Shown piece after piece: positions 1 to 5,281 of a stretch of DNA of 6,118 nucleotides. Numbering within the stretch: position 1 is the stretch's first letter; each line of letters opens with the position of its first letter. The stretch is from CAZHZT01 sp964537285 (GTDB lineage: Bacteria; Bacteroidota; Bacteroidia; Chitinophagales; Saprospiraceae): assembly GCA_964537285.1 (NCBI GenBank), contig CAZHZT010000197.1, positions 1-6,118 on the forward strand, given 5' to 3'. Below the pieces are notes generated by a model. It was not told the DNA's origin, searched no databases, and saw only the letters and a program-made list of their open reading frames with translations. Position numbers and translations under genes: made by a program.

Positions 1-184
1 AAAAGTCGATCAACTTTAGCATTGACTCAAGATGCGGTTGCTCGGACGTTTACGGGGAAGATGCAATGTGTAAATAGTGAAAAGCGCTTTTGCACTGTTT
101 GGCGAACCGCCGGATACGAGGCCCCTACGTCCAGTGGTGTGAGCGGGCTGCGGTGGGCTTATTGCTCAACGTTCGCTAGTCGAT
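1..184 (+). mobile_element. Group IIC intron remnant, copy 1 (3' part, runs off the left edge)
   Basis: This is the 3' end of a group II intron. A domain V-like hairpin lies at about 104-139, starting GAACCGCCGGATACG and closing with ACGTCCAGTGGTG. It keeps the CGC triad expected of class IIC; the lower stem has one C-A mismatch. It is followed by GTGTGAGCGGG and a domain VI-like stem around GGGC-TTATT-GCTC (about 155-167). The intron ends at AGTCGAT, 184. The stretch CTTTTGCACTGTTT before domain V is also in copy 2, which shows that the two are related. How far the intron extends to the left cannot be told. The first 20 bases could be the last codons of an intron-encoded protein (AAAGTCGATCAACTT then TAG reads KVDQL-stop; the copy 3 maturase remnant ends YYHKV...), but this is weak. 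The intron is antisense to the Rpn gene and ends 17 bp from that gene's stop codon. Confidence 0.72.
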
Positions 185-201
185 TGCAAGCAAGCGATCT
201 T

Positions 202-1026
202 CTAAAGCCTATCTATTTCTTCTTTTGTTAAACCCGTTGATTTACTTATAATATCTATCGGGACATTATTCCTTTTTAGTTCGATAGCAACTTCAATTTT
301 ACCTTCTTGTTTAGAAGTTTCCACCACATTCTTTAAGTCTCTGTAATATTTCAAACTCTCTTCATAAGCTTCTCTTTCTTCAAGAGTGAATTTGGCTATT
401 TCCGCTGCTTCAAATAGTTTCTCGAATATTTTATCTTGAAGTTTTTGGGGACGATTTTGTAAGTTAGCAAGATGTCGAAATACAAATAACCATTTATCAA
501 ATTGAGTCTCTAATTCCGCCTCCTCTTTCTTAAACTTGGGAAGTTCAATGTATATAAATTTCAACTTGTCATAAAATACCTCACATTTCTGGTTTTTAAG
601 CTCAATGATATGTAGTAACTCTTTTTCTGACTTATGGTCATCAAATATAAAATCCAATACCCCGACAGTATAAACTGGCGTAAGTTGATAATTCCAATCT
701 CCTCTTTTTGCTTGTTCTTGAATAGGAAAAGAGGAATAGTAAATACTCCTGTCCTTGAAATAATTTTGTTTTGCTTTTTGTATTTCCACTATAAATCTTT
801 CTCCTGATTCACCAATACAATACAAATCAAAAATAGCTTTTCGGTCTGGTTCATTCAACCCCATTTGCTCATTCTTCGAGTAAGTTAAATCCTTAATTTG
901 GTGTCTATCGGGTAAGATTTGATTTAAAAAATCTATCAATAAAATTTTGTTAGGTTCAGTGCCAAATAGTTTTTTGAACCCAAAATCGGTTAAAGGATTT
1001 ATATATCTATCTTTCAAAGCGCTCAT
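202..1026 (-). CDS. Rpn family recombination-promoting nuclease / putative transposase (PD-(D/E)XK)
   Basis: The 274-residue protein is close to full length for the Rpn/PDDEXK_2 family (roughly 280-310 residues, from memory). The N-terminus has the family opening NPLTDFGFKKLFG (residues 10-22). The nuclease core shows an acidic residue in AIFDLYC (D67) and the FIVEIQ motif (E81, Q83) followed by K84 and K86, in the D...ExQ/ExK pattern of this superfamily. The C-terminal third is charged and helical and ends in a short helix-turn-helix-like stretch (IISKSTGLTKEEI). Family members are DNA endonucleases that promote RecA-independent recombination, and are often annotated as transposases; no terminal repeats are visible here. 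I chose the ATG at 1026 (MSALKDRY). A TTG two codons upstream (1032) is also in frame but unlikely. No clear ribosome-binding site is seen, which is usual in Bacteroidota. The gene stands alone between intron copies 1 and 2. Confidence 0.88.
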   Translation of the reverse strand: MSALKDRYINPLTDFGFKKLFGTEPNKILLIDFLNQILPDRHQIKDLTYSKNEQMGLNEPDRKAIFDLYCIGESGERFIVEIQKAKQNYFKDRSIYYSSFPIQEQAKRGDWNYQLTPVYTVGVLDFIFDDHKSEKELLHIIELKNQKCEVFYDKLKFIYIELPKFKKEEAELETQFDKWLFVFRHLANLQNRPQKLQDKIFEKLFEAAEIAKFTLEEREAYEESLKYYRDLKNVVETSKQEGKIEVAIELKRNNVPIDIISKSTGLTKEEIDRL

Positions 1027-1061
1027 ATTCAAACAATTGAAATCTTACATCTTTATCATTA

Positions 1062-1069
1062 CAAATATA
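1062..1069 (-). promoter_or_regulatory. Possible Bacteroidota -7 promoter box for the Rpn gene
   Basis: On the minus strand these bases read TATATTTG, a perfect match to the Bacteroidota -7 consensus TAnnTTTG. The box lies 35 bp before the chosen ATG at 1026, which would leave a leader of about 25-30 nt. No convincing TTTG -33 box is found about 20 bp further upstream, so the call rests on one element in A+T-rich DNA. Confidence 0.35.
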
Positions 1070-1106
1070 ACTTATTTTGGATGCTTTGCCTATTCGTTTT
1101 TTATAT

Positions 1107-1155
1107 TCTTGGCTTGGCTGCAACGTCCTTCATCGGCGGCGTTGCCAGCTTTTGT
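1107..1155 (+). repeat. attC-like hairpin, site 2 (5' exon of intron copy 2)
   Basis: An imperfect stem-loop: GCTGCAACG (1117-1125) pairs with CGTTGCCAGC (1140-1149), leaving one bulged C. TTTTGT and the intron 5' end follow directly. The segment GCCAGCTTTTG is shared with the hairpin at 5217 (AGCCAGCTTTTG) and resembles the one at 2055 (TGGCTTTTGC). The base after the intron (1415) begins AGTAGCTAG, matching the TAGCT edge of the other sites. The hairpin plus T-run looks like an intrinsic terminator on the plus strand, but no plus-strand gene precedes it. It lies between the Rpn gene and the Fic remnant, both on the minus strand. Confidence 0.5.
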
Positions 1156-1414
1156 ATGTGCCCAACATGGGCATCCGTTCCTTACAAAGGTAAGGAATAA
1201 AACTTGAGGGTGAAAGTCCCTTAAAGGCAAGTTGCCGAAGCTTGTAAGCAAGCCACCAAGCCTGCTCTGGGTTTATCGGAGGGCTTCTCTGGTGACGGGG
1301 AGCTGAAGGAAGATCTTTTGCACTGTTTTTCGAACCGCCGGATACGCGATCCAAACGTAGGGTAGTGTGAGCGGTGTACCCTAGACATTTATTGGTCAGG
1401 GCCGCCTGCTCGAC
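1156..1414 (+). mobile_element. Group IIC intron remnant, copy 2 (ORF-less, both ends present)
   Basis: The 5' end reads ATGTGCCCAACATGGGCA, a degenerate form of the IIC start GTGTGCCCGGCATGGG (first base G changed to A). It continues with the domain I hairpin CCTTAC-AAAG-GTAAGG and the AGGGTGAAAGTCCCT stem, which copy 4 shares almost base for base. Domain V is at about 1332-1368 (CGAACCGCCGGATACG...ACGTAGGGTAGTG); it keeps the CGC triad but has several mismatches in the right arm. Domain VI (GGTGTACCCTAGAC-ATTTATT-GGTCAGGGCCGCC) is nearly identical to copy 4. The intron ends at CTCGAC, 1414. At 259 nt it lacks most of domains I-IV and the whole reverse transcriptase gene. The first-base change and the broken domain V make splicing unlikely. 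An open frame on the minus strand at 1130-1435 is a shadow. Confidence 0.82.
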
Positions 1415-1419
1415 AGTAG

Positions 1420-1714
1420 CTAGTGCGGGCGCCACCTATCCACTAACTCATAATTTGTACTCCGCCCACCTGAGGCTTCTTGCTGGAGGATGCCTTTTGA
1501 AATCAGATCTTTTACATCACGAAGTGCCGTGTCTGCCGAGTACTTCGTGATCTTTGCCCACTTTGAGGACTTCAACTTCCCCTCAAAACCATCAAAAAGC
1601 TTAGTCAGCATAACTCGCTGACGACTATTCAGCTCCGTCTCCTTGTGTTCCTCCCAGAAGCCTGATTTCTGAAGAATCCGACGTACTGCTAGAGCCCAAA
1701 AATAAGTACTAGAA
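1420..1714 (-). pseudogene. Fic-family protein (DUF4172/Fic type), C-terminal remnant
   Basis: The reading frame encodes about 98 residues resembling the C-terminal winged-helix region of large Fic proteins. Conserved-looking blocks are KLFDGFEGKLKSSKWAKI, then SADTALRDVKDLISKGIL and GGRSTNYELV. Upstream of the only ATG (1611) the same frame goes on with FWALAVRRILQKSGFWEEHK and SRQRVMLTKL, also family-like, so the homology starts well before any start codon. The Fic catalytic domain with its HPFxxGNGR motif is absent, so roughly the first 270 residues of a protein of about 370 are missing. The frame is open back to about 1772 without ATG, GTG or TTG until 1611. The stop at 1420 lies just outside the intron copy 2 boundary. 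It lies about 55 bp downstream of the stop of the 84-residue gene. The remnant has no AMPylation activity; a stand-alone DNA-binding peptide from the ATG at 1611 cannot be excluded. Confidence 0.72.
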
Positions 1715-1769
1715 TCAAGACTATTATTGCAAGAAAAATCTAAATATTTAGTGCTTTTATATCTATAAT

Positions 1770-2024
1770 TTAATCAATTGGTTCCTTTGGTAATGCTTTT
1801 AAATTTTTTATGTACCGCTCATTATTATAGGGTTTTTTATATTTCATAACCTCAAATAACTCGACAGCTAAACACTGTCCAATCATTTGTCTGGTTTGGA
1901 AATCATCAAATCCATTCTGAATCAATCTGTCGTATGTGATTCTAGTTTCAGGCGGGTCATTGTCCCTGAGTTGATTTTTTATAATCTCAAAAATCTGTTC
2001 TCTCAATATTTCATTCGATTCCAT
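1770..2024 (-). CDS. Conserved small hypothetical protein (84 aa)
   Basis: I cannot name a function. The protein is short, soluble and mostly helical, with no signal peptide or membrane segment. The pattern NDPPETRITYDRLIQNGF followed by a MIGQCLAVELFEVMK helix and NNERYIKNLKALP recalls a family of small bacterial hypotheticals (PPE-x-x-x-T-x-x-RL, MIx-x-x-x-x-E, ERY-x-x-x-L-x-x-LP) that I know only as uncharacterised. The start is an ATG at 2024, with no obvious ribosome-binding site. A hairpin of the attC-like family lies 31 bp upstream. The Fic remnant follows on the same strand, so the two would have belonged to one gene unit. The frame is intact and the composition matches the other host genes. 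Confidence 0.75.
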   Translation of the reverse strand: MESNEILREQIFEIIKNQLRDNDPPETRITYDRLIQNGFDDFQTRQMIGQCLAVELFEVMKYKKPYNNERYIKNLKALPKEPID

Positions 2025-2054
2025 AGTTGCATTGTTTCTGTTTATATGCGGCAG

Positions 2055-2113
2055 AACGGTTTTGTGTAGCTGACGTTGCTGGCTTTTGCCCGCAATGGAC
2101 AGCTACACGTTGT
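2055..2113 (+). repeat. attC-like hairpin, site 3 (5' exon of intron copy 3)
   Basis: The outer arms GTGTAGCTG (2064-2072) and CAGCTACAC (2100-2108) are perfectly complementary over 9 bp. The interior (ACGTTGCTGGCTTTTGCCCG...) can form a further imperfect stem. The left edge AACGGTTTTG and right edge CGTTGT match those of the uninterrupted copy at 3597-3666 (AACGGTTTGT and ATGTTAT). Intron copy 3 begins directly after TTGT (2113). TTGT is the tetranucleotide I recall preceding IIC-attC introns at their insertion site. The hairpin lies upstream of the 84-residue minus-strand gene. Confidence 0.65.
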
Positions 2114-2647
2114 GTGTGCCCGGCATGGGCACCTGTCCTTACGAAGGTAAGGATAATGCTTGAGAAAATCAAGCATTCCTGGCAGGTGAAAGTCCTGTAC
2201 TGGCAAGTTGCCGAAGCCAGTTAGTAAGCCACAAAACCACTCCTATGCCATTAGAAATACGCATCCAAAAGCTAAATCGGCTGATGCAAGGCTGGATCAA
2301 TTACTTCAAATACGCAACCGGCTGCGATACTGTATCTGGAAGGCATGGAAAAGACCCCAACGCCGCCTGCGCGCACTTCTACAGTTAGGCATCCCCAAAG
2401 ACTGGGCAATACGCTTCGCCTACACCTGTAAGGGCGGCTGGCGACTGGCACGTAGCCCTGTCATGGGGATGAGCGTTACCGAAGAAAGACTGCGTCAAGG
2501 AGGCTACATTTCTTTCAAAGGCTACTATCACAAAGTACGTCAATCCATCGTTGTTTCATGAACCGTTGTATACGGGGTCCGTACGTACGGTGTTTTGAGA
2601 GGGCTGGGGTGCACCTAAGGGCTATGACTCACTTCTCCCTACTCGAT
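2114..2647 (+). mobile_element. Group IIC intron remnant, copy 3 (with maturase fragment)
   Basis: The 5' end GTGTGCCCGGCATGGGCA is an exact match to the class IIC start as I recall it from the Oceanobacillus iheyensis intron. CCTTAC-GAAG-GTAAGG follows, then a hairpin unique to this copy (ATGCTTGA-GAAAA-TCAAGCAT, 2156-2176), CAGGTGAAAGTCCTG, and GCAAGTTGCCGAAGCC. Near 2225-2230 the sequence jumps straight into the end of the reverse transcriptase gene, so most of domains I-IV and the enzyme are gone. Domain V is at about 2560-2594 (GAACCGTTGTATACGG...CGTACGTACGGTGTT). The triad position reads CGT rather than CGC. TTGAGAGG, a domain VI region and the 3' end CTCGAT (2647) follow. The intron is a dead relic and differs enough from copies 1, 2 and 4 to be a separate lineage. 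Confidence 0.85.
2230..2561 (+). pseudogene. Group II intron reverse transcriptase/maturase, C-terminal (GIIM) fragment, frameshifted
   Basis: Two adjacent frames encode parts of the maturase-specific domain. The first (2230 to about 2310) reads KTTPMPLEIRIQKLN then RLMQGWINYFKYA, the family's helical start of domain X. The second, in another frame (about 2309-2561), reads RNRLRYCIWKAWKRP, RRLRALLQLGIPKDWA, KGGWRLARSP and ends GYYHKVRQSIVVS. The frames meet at AAATACGCAACC, where both FKYA and IRNR can be read. This suggests a deletion across a repeated AATACGCA-like sequence that removed about 15-20 residues (an estimate from family memory) and changed frame. The finger-palm domains with the YADD active site are absent. 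The fragment is G+C-richer than the neighbouring genes. In life the protein would splice and mobilise the intron; this piece cannot. Confidence 0.85.
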
Positions 2648-2729
2648 TGTGTGTTCGTTTTTTAGCTAATCAAATCAGCCTAATTTTAAATTAAGGTTTA
2701 AAGCCGAAAAAAACAAAACGGTTGTTCCT

Positions 2730-3583
2730 TCAGTTCCCATTTTCCTTCAATTTCATAACCAAATACCCCTCTTCTGCCCGCCGTTTTTGTTGTTCAGTAA
2801 AATCCCTATACTTAAAGTTAGGTCCCCACAACTCAGGGTTACTAACAATAGGCACAGGCAAAGTCGAGGATTTAAATATAAATTTTTTGGCTAATTCTGC
2901 GTATAAATGGTAACCAGTTTCATAAATATACCCCTTTAGTTCCCAAATAGAGTTGAAACGAAATGGTTCGCAGATTCTTGATGCACTTACGATAGCCCCT
3001 GTATCTATGCCTTCATCTATGAGATGAATGGACAAACCAACAGGTTTTTTAAAAAATGCCATATCTTGATTGGCGGCAATATTTTCTATAGAATAAATCC
3101 CTCGTGCATAAGGTAAAACAGCAGAATGGACATTAAAAAGATAGCCTCCTGCAATATCGATCCACCATGGCTTTACTATTTGACCAAGATGCGAAAATAT
3201 GATTGGCTGAGTATTGTTGATATTCTTTTTTGCCCAATTTTGAGCCATTTCCCCATTGATATTTTTTCCTAAAAAAAAGTATTTGAAAAATGGCTAATAG
3301 AATATTCAGGAATACCAAATAAGTTAATCATTGCCTGTTCTGTTTCGTCAAGGTAGGGGTACAATTGTCTAAGTTCACTGAGCATTGCATGATTAATCAA
3401 TTTTTCACCTGCATACCTACGATGAAAATCGTTTCTTCTTTTTATCAAAGAAATTGACGGCTGCTTTTCTCTAAGCAATATACCTTTAAAATTCTTGTTG
3501 TATTGAAATTCTTTTAAGAATATGGTTACTGCATAAGAGCAACAAAAACAAGAATCAACAAGCAAGTAAATTTCTTTATCCAT
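2730..3583 (-). pseudogene. Formyltransferase-family protein, interrupted by one frameshift
   Basis: Two consecutive frames form one gene. The upstream frame (from ATG 3583, MDKEIYLLVDSC, to a TAG at 3269) gives the N-terminal half. The downstream frame (to 2730) carries the formyl-transfer core: IFSHLGQIVKPWW, FNVHSAVLPYARG with the catalytic-type N and H, and IHLIDEGIDTGAIV with the Asp. N-H-D is the triad of methionyl-tRNA, GAR and sugar-amine formyltransferases, which use 10-formyl-tetrahydrofolate. The frames meet at a run of eight T (A on the plus strand, 3271-3278). With nine T the protein would run ...NTFFLGKNINGEMAQNW... uninterrupted for about 284 residues, a normal length. The substrate cannot be named. 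An in-frame GTG at 3598 lies inside the flanking hairpin repeat and is less likely than the ATG, which has AAAGAA in front. The cause may be a real mutation, a sequencing slip or transcriptional slippage. Confidence 0.8.
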
Positions 3584-3596
3584 TTCTTTTTTTGAC

Positions 3597-3666
3597 ACCC
3601 AACGGTTTGTTTATGGTGTCGTGGCTGACGTTAGGAAGCCATGCACTGTCACCATGTTATAGCTCG
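3597..3666 (+). repeat. attC-like hairpin, uninterrupted copy
   Basis: The site fills the gap between the stop of the TlpA-like gene and the start of the formyltransferase gene. The outer arms ATGGTG (3613-3618) and CACCAT (3650-3655) pair, and the inner arms TGGCT (3622-3626) and AGCCA (3637-3641) pair. The edges are ACCCAACGGTTTGT on the left and GTTATAGCTCG on the right. ACCCAAC fits the integron RYYYAAC core, so on the minus strand it reads GTTGGGT and fits GTTRRRY. The partner core (GTTATAG) matches only in GTT and purine positions. The asymmetric spacers also recall attC sites. No intron is present here, so this copy shows what the other sites looked like before insertion. There is no promoter-like sequence between it and the formyltransferase start. 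Confidence 0.55.
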
Positions 3667-3677
3667 TTTTTATTCTT

Positions 3678-5177
3678 TTACATTTGTTCAAGAAGTTTGT
3701 CGATTTCTTCAGAGATGTTATTTGCTCGTTCCGCTCTAGCACTCACAAGATTTCCCTTTTGGTCTATTAAAACATAGGTAGGAGCAAAATTTAGTTTATA
3801 GGGCCTAATATCTGGATTCAAAAATTGCTTTTCGGCAACTAGATGAATGCCCGGAAAAGGCTTATTATTTAATACTTGACTAAATCTTTCATTTTTTCCT
3901 AAAATAAATTGCCTCCAGTTAGCAATATTCTCTTCATCATATTCCAATGCGACATATAAAAATACAACAGGTTTATCTTTGTACTTTTCCTGAAGTTTGA
4001 GCGCAGACGGAATTTCCTGAATACAAGGATAACACCATGTTCCCCAGAAGTCTAAATAGACGATTTTTCCTTTAAAATCACTTAAATGAACAACATTCCC
4101 TTCAGCGTTGGGTAACGCAAAATTTGGGGCAGGTTCACCCGCTGCCAGTTTAAGGTAATCGGAAGCAGCATCATTAAATAATTTTCGATTCACTTCCCGG
4201 TAGAATAATTCATTCATCTCTTCATTAAATCTCCTCAAGTTTTTAAAAAAGACATTTGAATTCATTCCATGTGAAAATTGACTAATCGTACTTAGCGCTA
4301 GATAATCAGTCCAAATCGACTTTTCCTGTTCTGTAATAAATTGGAATTTCCAAAATAAGTTTTCCTCCCACCATTCTTCTTCACTTCTATCTTTAAATGC
4401 AATCCTTGCTTTGTTTTCTAAAAAAAGCTGTGCTAATTCTTTCGCTTCAGAGCTTTCACAAAAAAGGCTGTCGAAACTTATATCATCGAGAAAGGAGTAA
4501 TAAGAAGTATCTGGATAAAAATAATCAAATGAATTATTCATGTAACGATTTCTGTTTTTCAGGTGTGATAAGAGTGAAATCGCTCTGTCTGCCTCAATCA
4601 CATTTGAAAACCTTGATTTTAAATCATCGGGTATAGTGTTGTTTGCTTCCAATTCCTGTATTCTGATATTTTTTATACTGTCAATATAAGCCTTGAATAA
4701 CATTTCTGTTTTAAATCCATTGCTTCTAATCGTGTCTTTGTAGGAACTATTTTTGTGTAATAGTTCAAAATCCTTTACCAGATAACTTAGTTTTTCAGCA
4801 CCTTTCCCATTTATTTTCAATTCAGGGTTTTGATTCCAGTTAGGTTGTTCAAAGTATATCGAATCCCCAGGCTCCAGATAAAAATCATATTCCAGTTTGG
4901 GGTAATTATTAAGTAAAACCTGATAAAAACCCGGTTTAATTTGGTCAGATTTTAAAATAAATCGTCCAGTACTATCAGTCAATATTTGATATTGTGAATT
5001 AACAGCACCAGCTACAGGAAAATAATCATTGACCTTTACCAGTATTAAACTATCATTTTCAAAATATGGTAACCTCCCAGAAAGAATAGTATGCGTTTCT
5101 TTCTTTTGGCAAGCACTCAAAATAAGAATCACGGTGAAAAATAAAATTAGCTTGTCACCGGTATTGGATTTTTTCAT
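3678..5177 (-). CDS. TlpA-like thiol-disulfide oxidoreductase lipoprotein
   Basis: The 499-residue protein starts with a lipoprotein signal peptide: KKSNTGDK, a hydrophobic stretch, and the lipobox LSAC with C23 as the lipidated residue. QKKE follows, the charged type of sequence linked to surface export of Bacteroidota lipoproteins. Residues of about 28-110 resemble the N-terminal domain common in Bacteroidota TlpA proteins (TDSTGRFIL, LEPGDSIYFE). A long helical region follows. The C-terminal 155 residues form a thioredoxin fold: GEPAPNFALPNAEG at about 347, YLDFWGTWCYPC with the redox cysteines C382 and C385, and the cis-proline in NFAPTY (P466). Such proteins reduce or exchange disulfides in the periplasm or at the outer membrane; the partner is unknown. 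The start is the only ATG that yields the full signal peptide. An attC-like hairpin lies on either side, so the gene looks like a single unit. No clear promoter was found. Confidence 0.9.
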   Translation of the reverse strand: MKKSNTGDKLILFFTVILILSACQKKETHTILSGRLPYFENDSLILVKVNDYFPVAGAVNSQYQILTDSTGRFILKSDQIKPGFYQVLLNNYPKLEYDFYLEPGDSIYFEQPNWNQNPELKINGKGAEKLSYLVKDFELLHKNSSYKDTIRSNGFKTEMLFKAYIDSIKNIRIQELEANNTIPDDLKSRFSNVIEADRAISLLSHLKNRNRYMNNSFDYFYPDTSYYSFLDDISFDSLFCESSEAKELAQLFLENKARIAFKDRSEEEWWEENLFWKFQFITEQEKSIWTDYLALSTISQFSHGMNSNVFFKNLRRFNEEMNELFYREVNRKLFNDAASDYLKLAAGEPAPNFALPNAEGNVVHLSDFKGKIVYLDFWGTWCYPCIQEIPSALKLQEKYKDKPVVFLYVALEYDEENIANWRQFILGKNERFSQVLNNKPFPGIHLVAEKQFLNPDIRPYKLNFAPTYVLIDQKGNLVSARAERANNISEEIDKLLEQM

Positions 5178-5216
5178 ATCAGTAATTATTTAAGTAAATT
5201 CCATTTTTGTTCAAAT

Positions 5217-5281
5217 GAGCTATAATGTCGCGCATACCTGACTTAGCCAGCTTTTGCTGGCTAAGGACGGGTATGCTGCGT
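5217..5281 (+). repeat. attC-like hairpin, site 4 (5' exon of intron copy 4)
   Basis: The best-formed hairpin in the window. Outer arms GCATACC (5232-5238) and GGTATGC (5270-5276) pair perfectly. Inner arms TTAGCCAGC (5243-5251) and GCTGGCTAA (5256-5264) pair perfectly around a TTTT loop. The left edge GAGCTATAATG is the reverse complement of the right edge of the copy at 3597-3666 (CATGTTATAGCTC, one base fewer). The right edge TGCGT joins across the intron to TAGCTGTCG, giving GCGTTAGCTG. It lies 39 bp upstream of the TlpA-like start codon. On the minus strand it could act as a transcription-blocking structure, but no T-run follows. Confidence 0.65.

Noticed and set aside
22..231. Plus-strand open frame of 69 codons at the left edge
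   Set aside because: It spans intron domains V and VI and runs into the end of the Rpn gene on the other strand; no protein-like features.
202..1026. Rpn gene as an insertion sequence with its own ends
   Set aside because: No inverted repeats or target duplication flank it. Its neighbours are intron copies 1 and 2, which explain the boundaries.
1150..1160. Hairpin plus TTTT as an intrinsic terminator of a plus-strand gene
   Set aside because: No plus-strand gene precedes it; the T-run is short and leads straight into the intron. The same family of hairpins lacks a T-run at the other sites.
1130..1435. Minus-strand open frame of 101 codons
   Set aside because: It lies almost wholly antisense to intron copy 2 and its hairpin. 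The translation is low-complexity with no recognisable motif; a shadow of structured RNA sequence.
2680..2697. Near-palindrome CCTAATTTTAAATTAAGG
   Set aside because: A+T-rich and short, with no T-run or matching site elsewhere in the window; likely chance. The 82 bases from 2648 to 2729 otherwise show nothing but the intron's 3' flank.
4397..4636. Plus-strand open frame of 79 codons inside the TlpA-like gene
   Set aside because: Antisense shadow of a well-supported coding region.
2730..5177. TlpA-like and formyltransferase genes as one operon with a joint function
   Set aside because: They are on one strand and 94 bp apart, but a hairpin of the cassette-edge family fills the gap and no shared pathway is evident. 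Co-transcription is possible, joint function unsupported.
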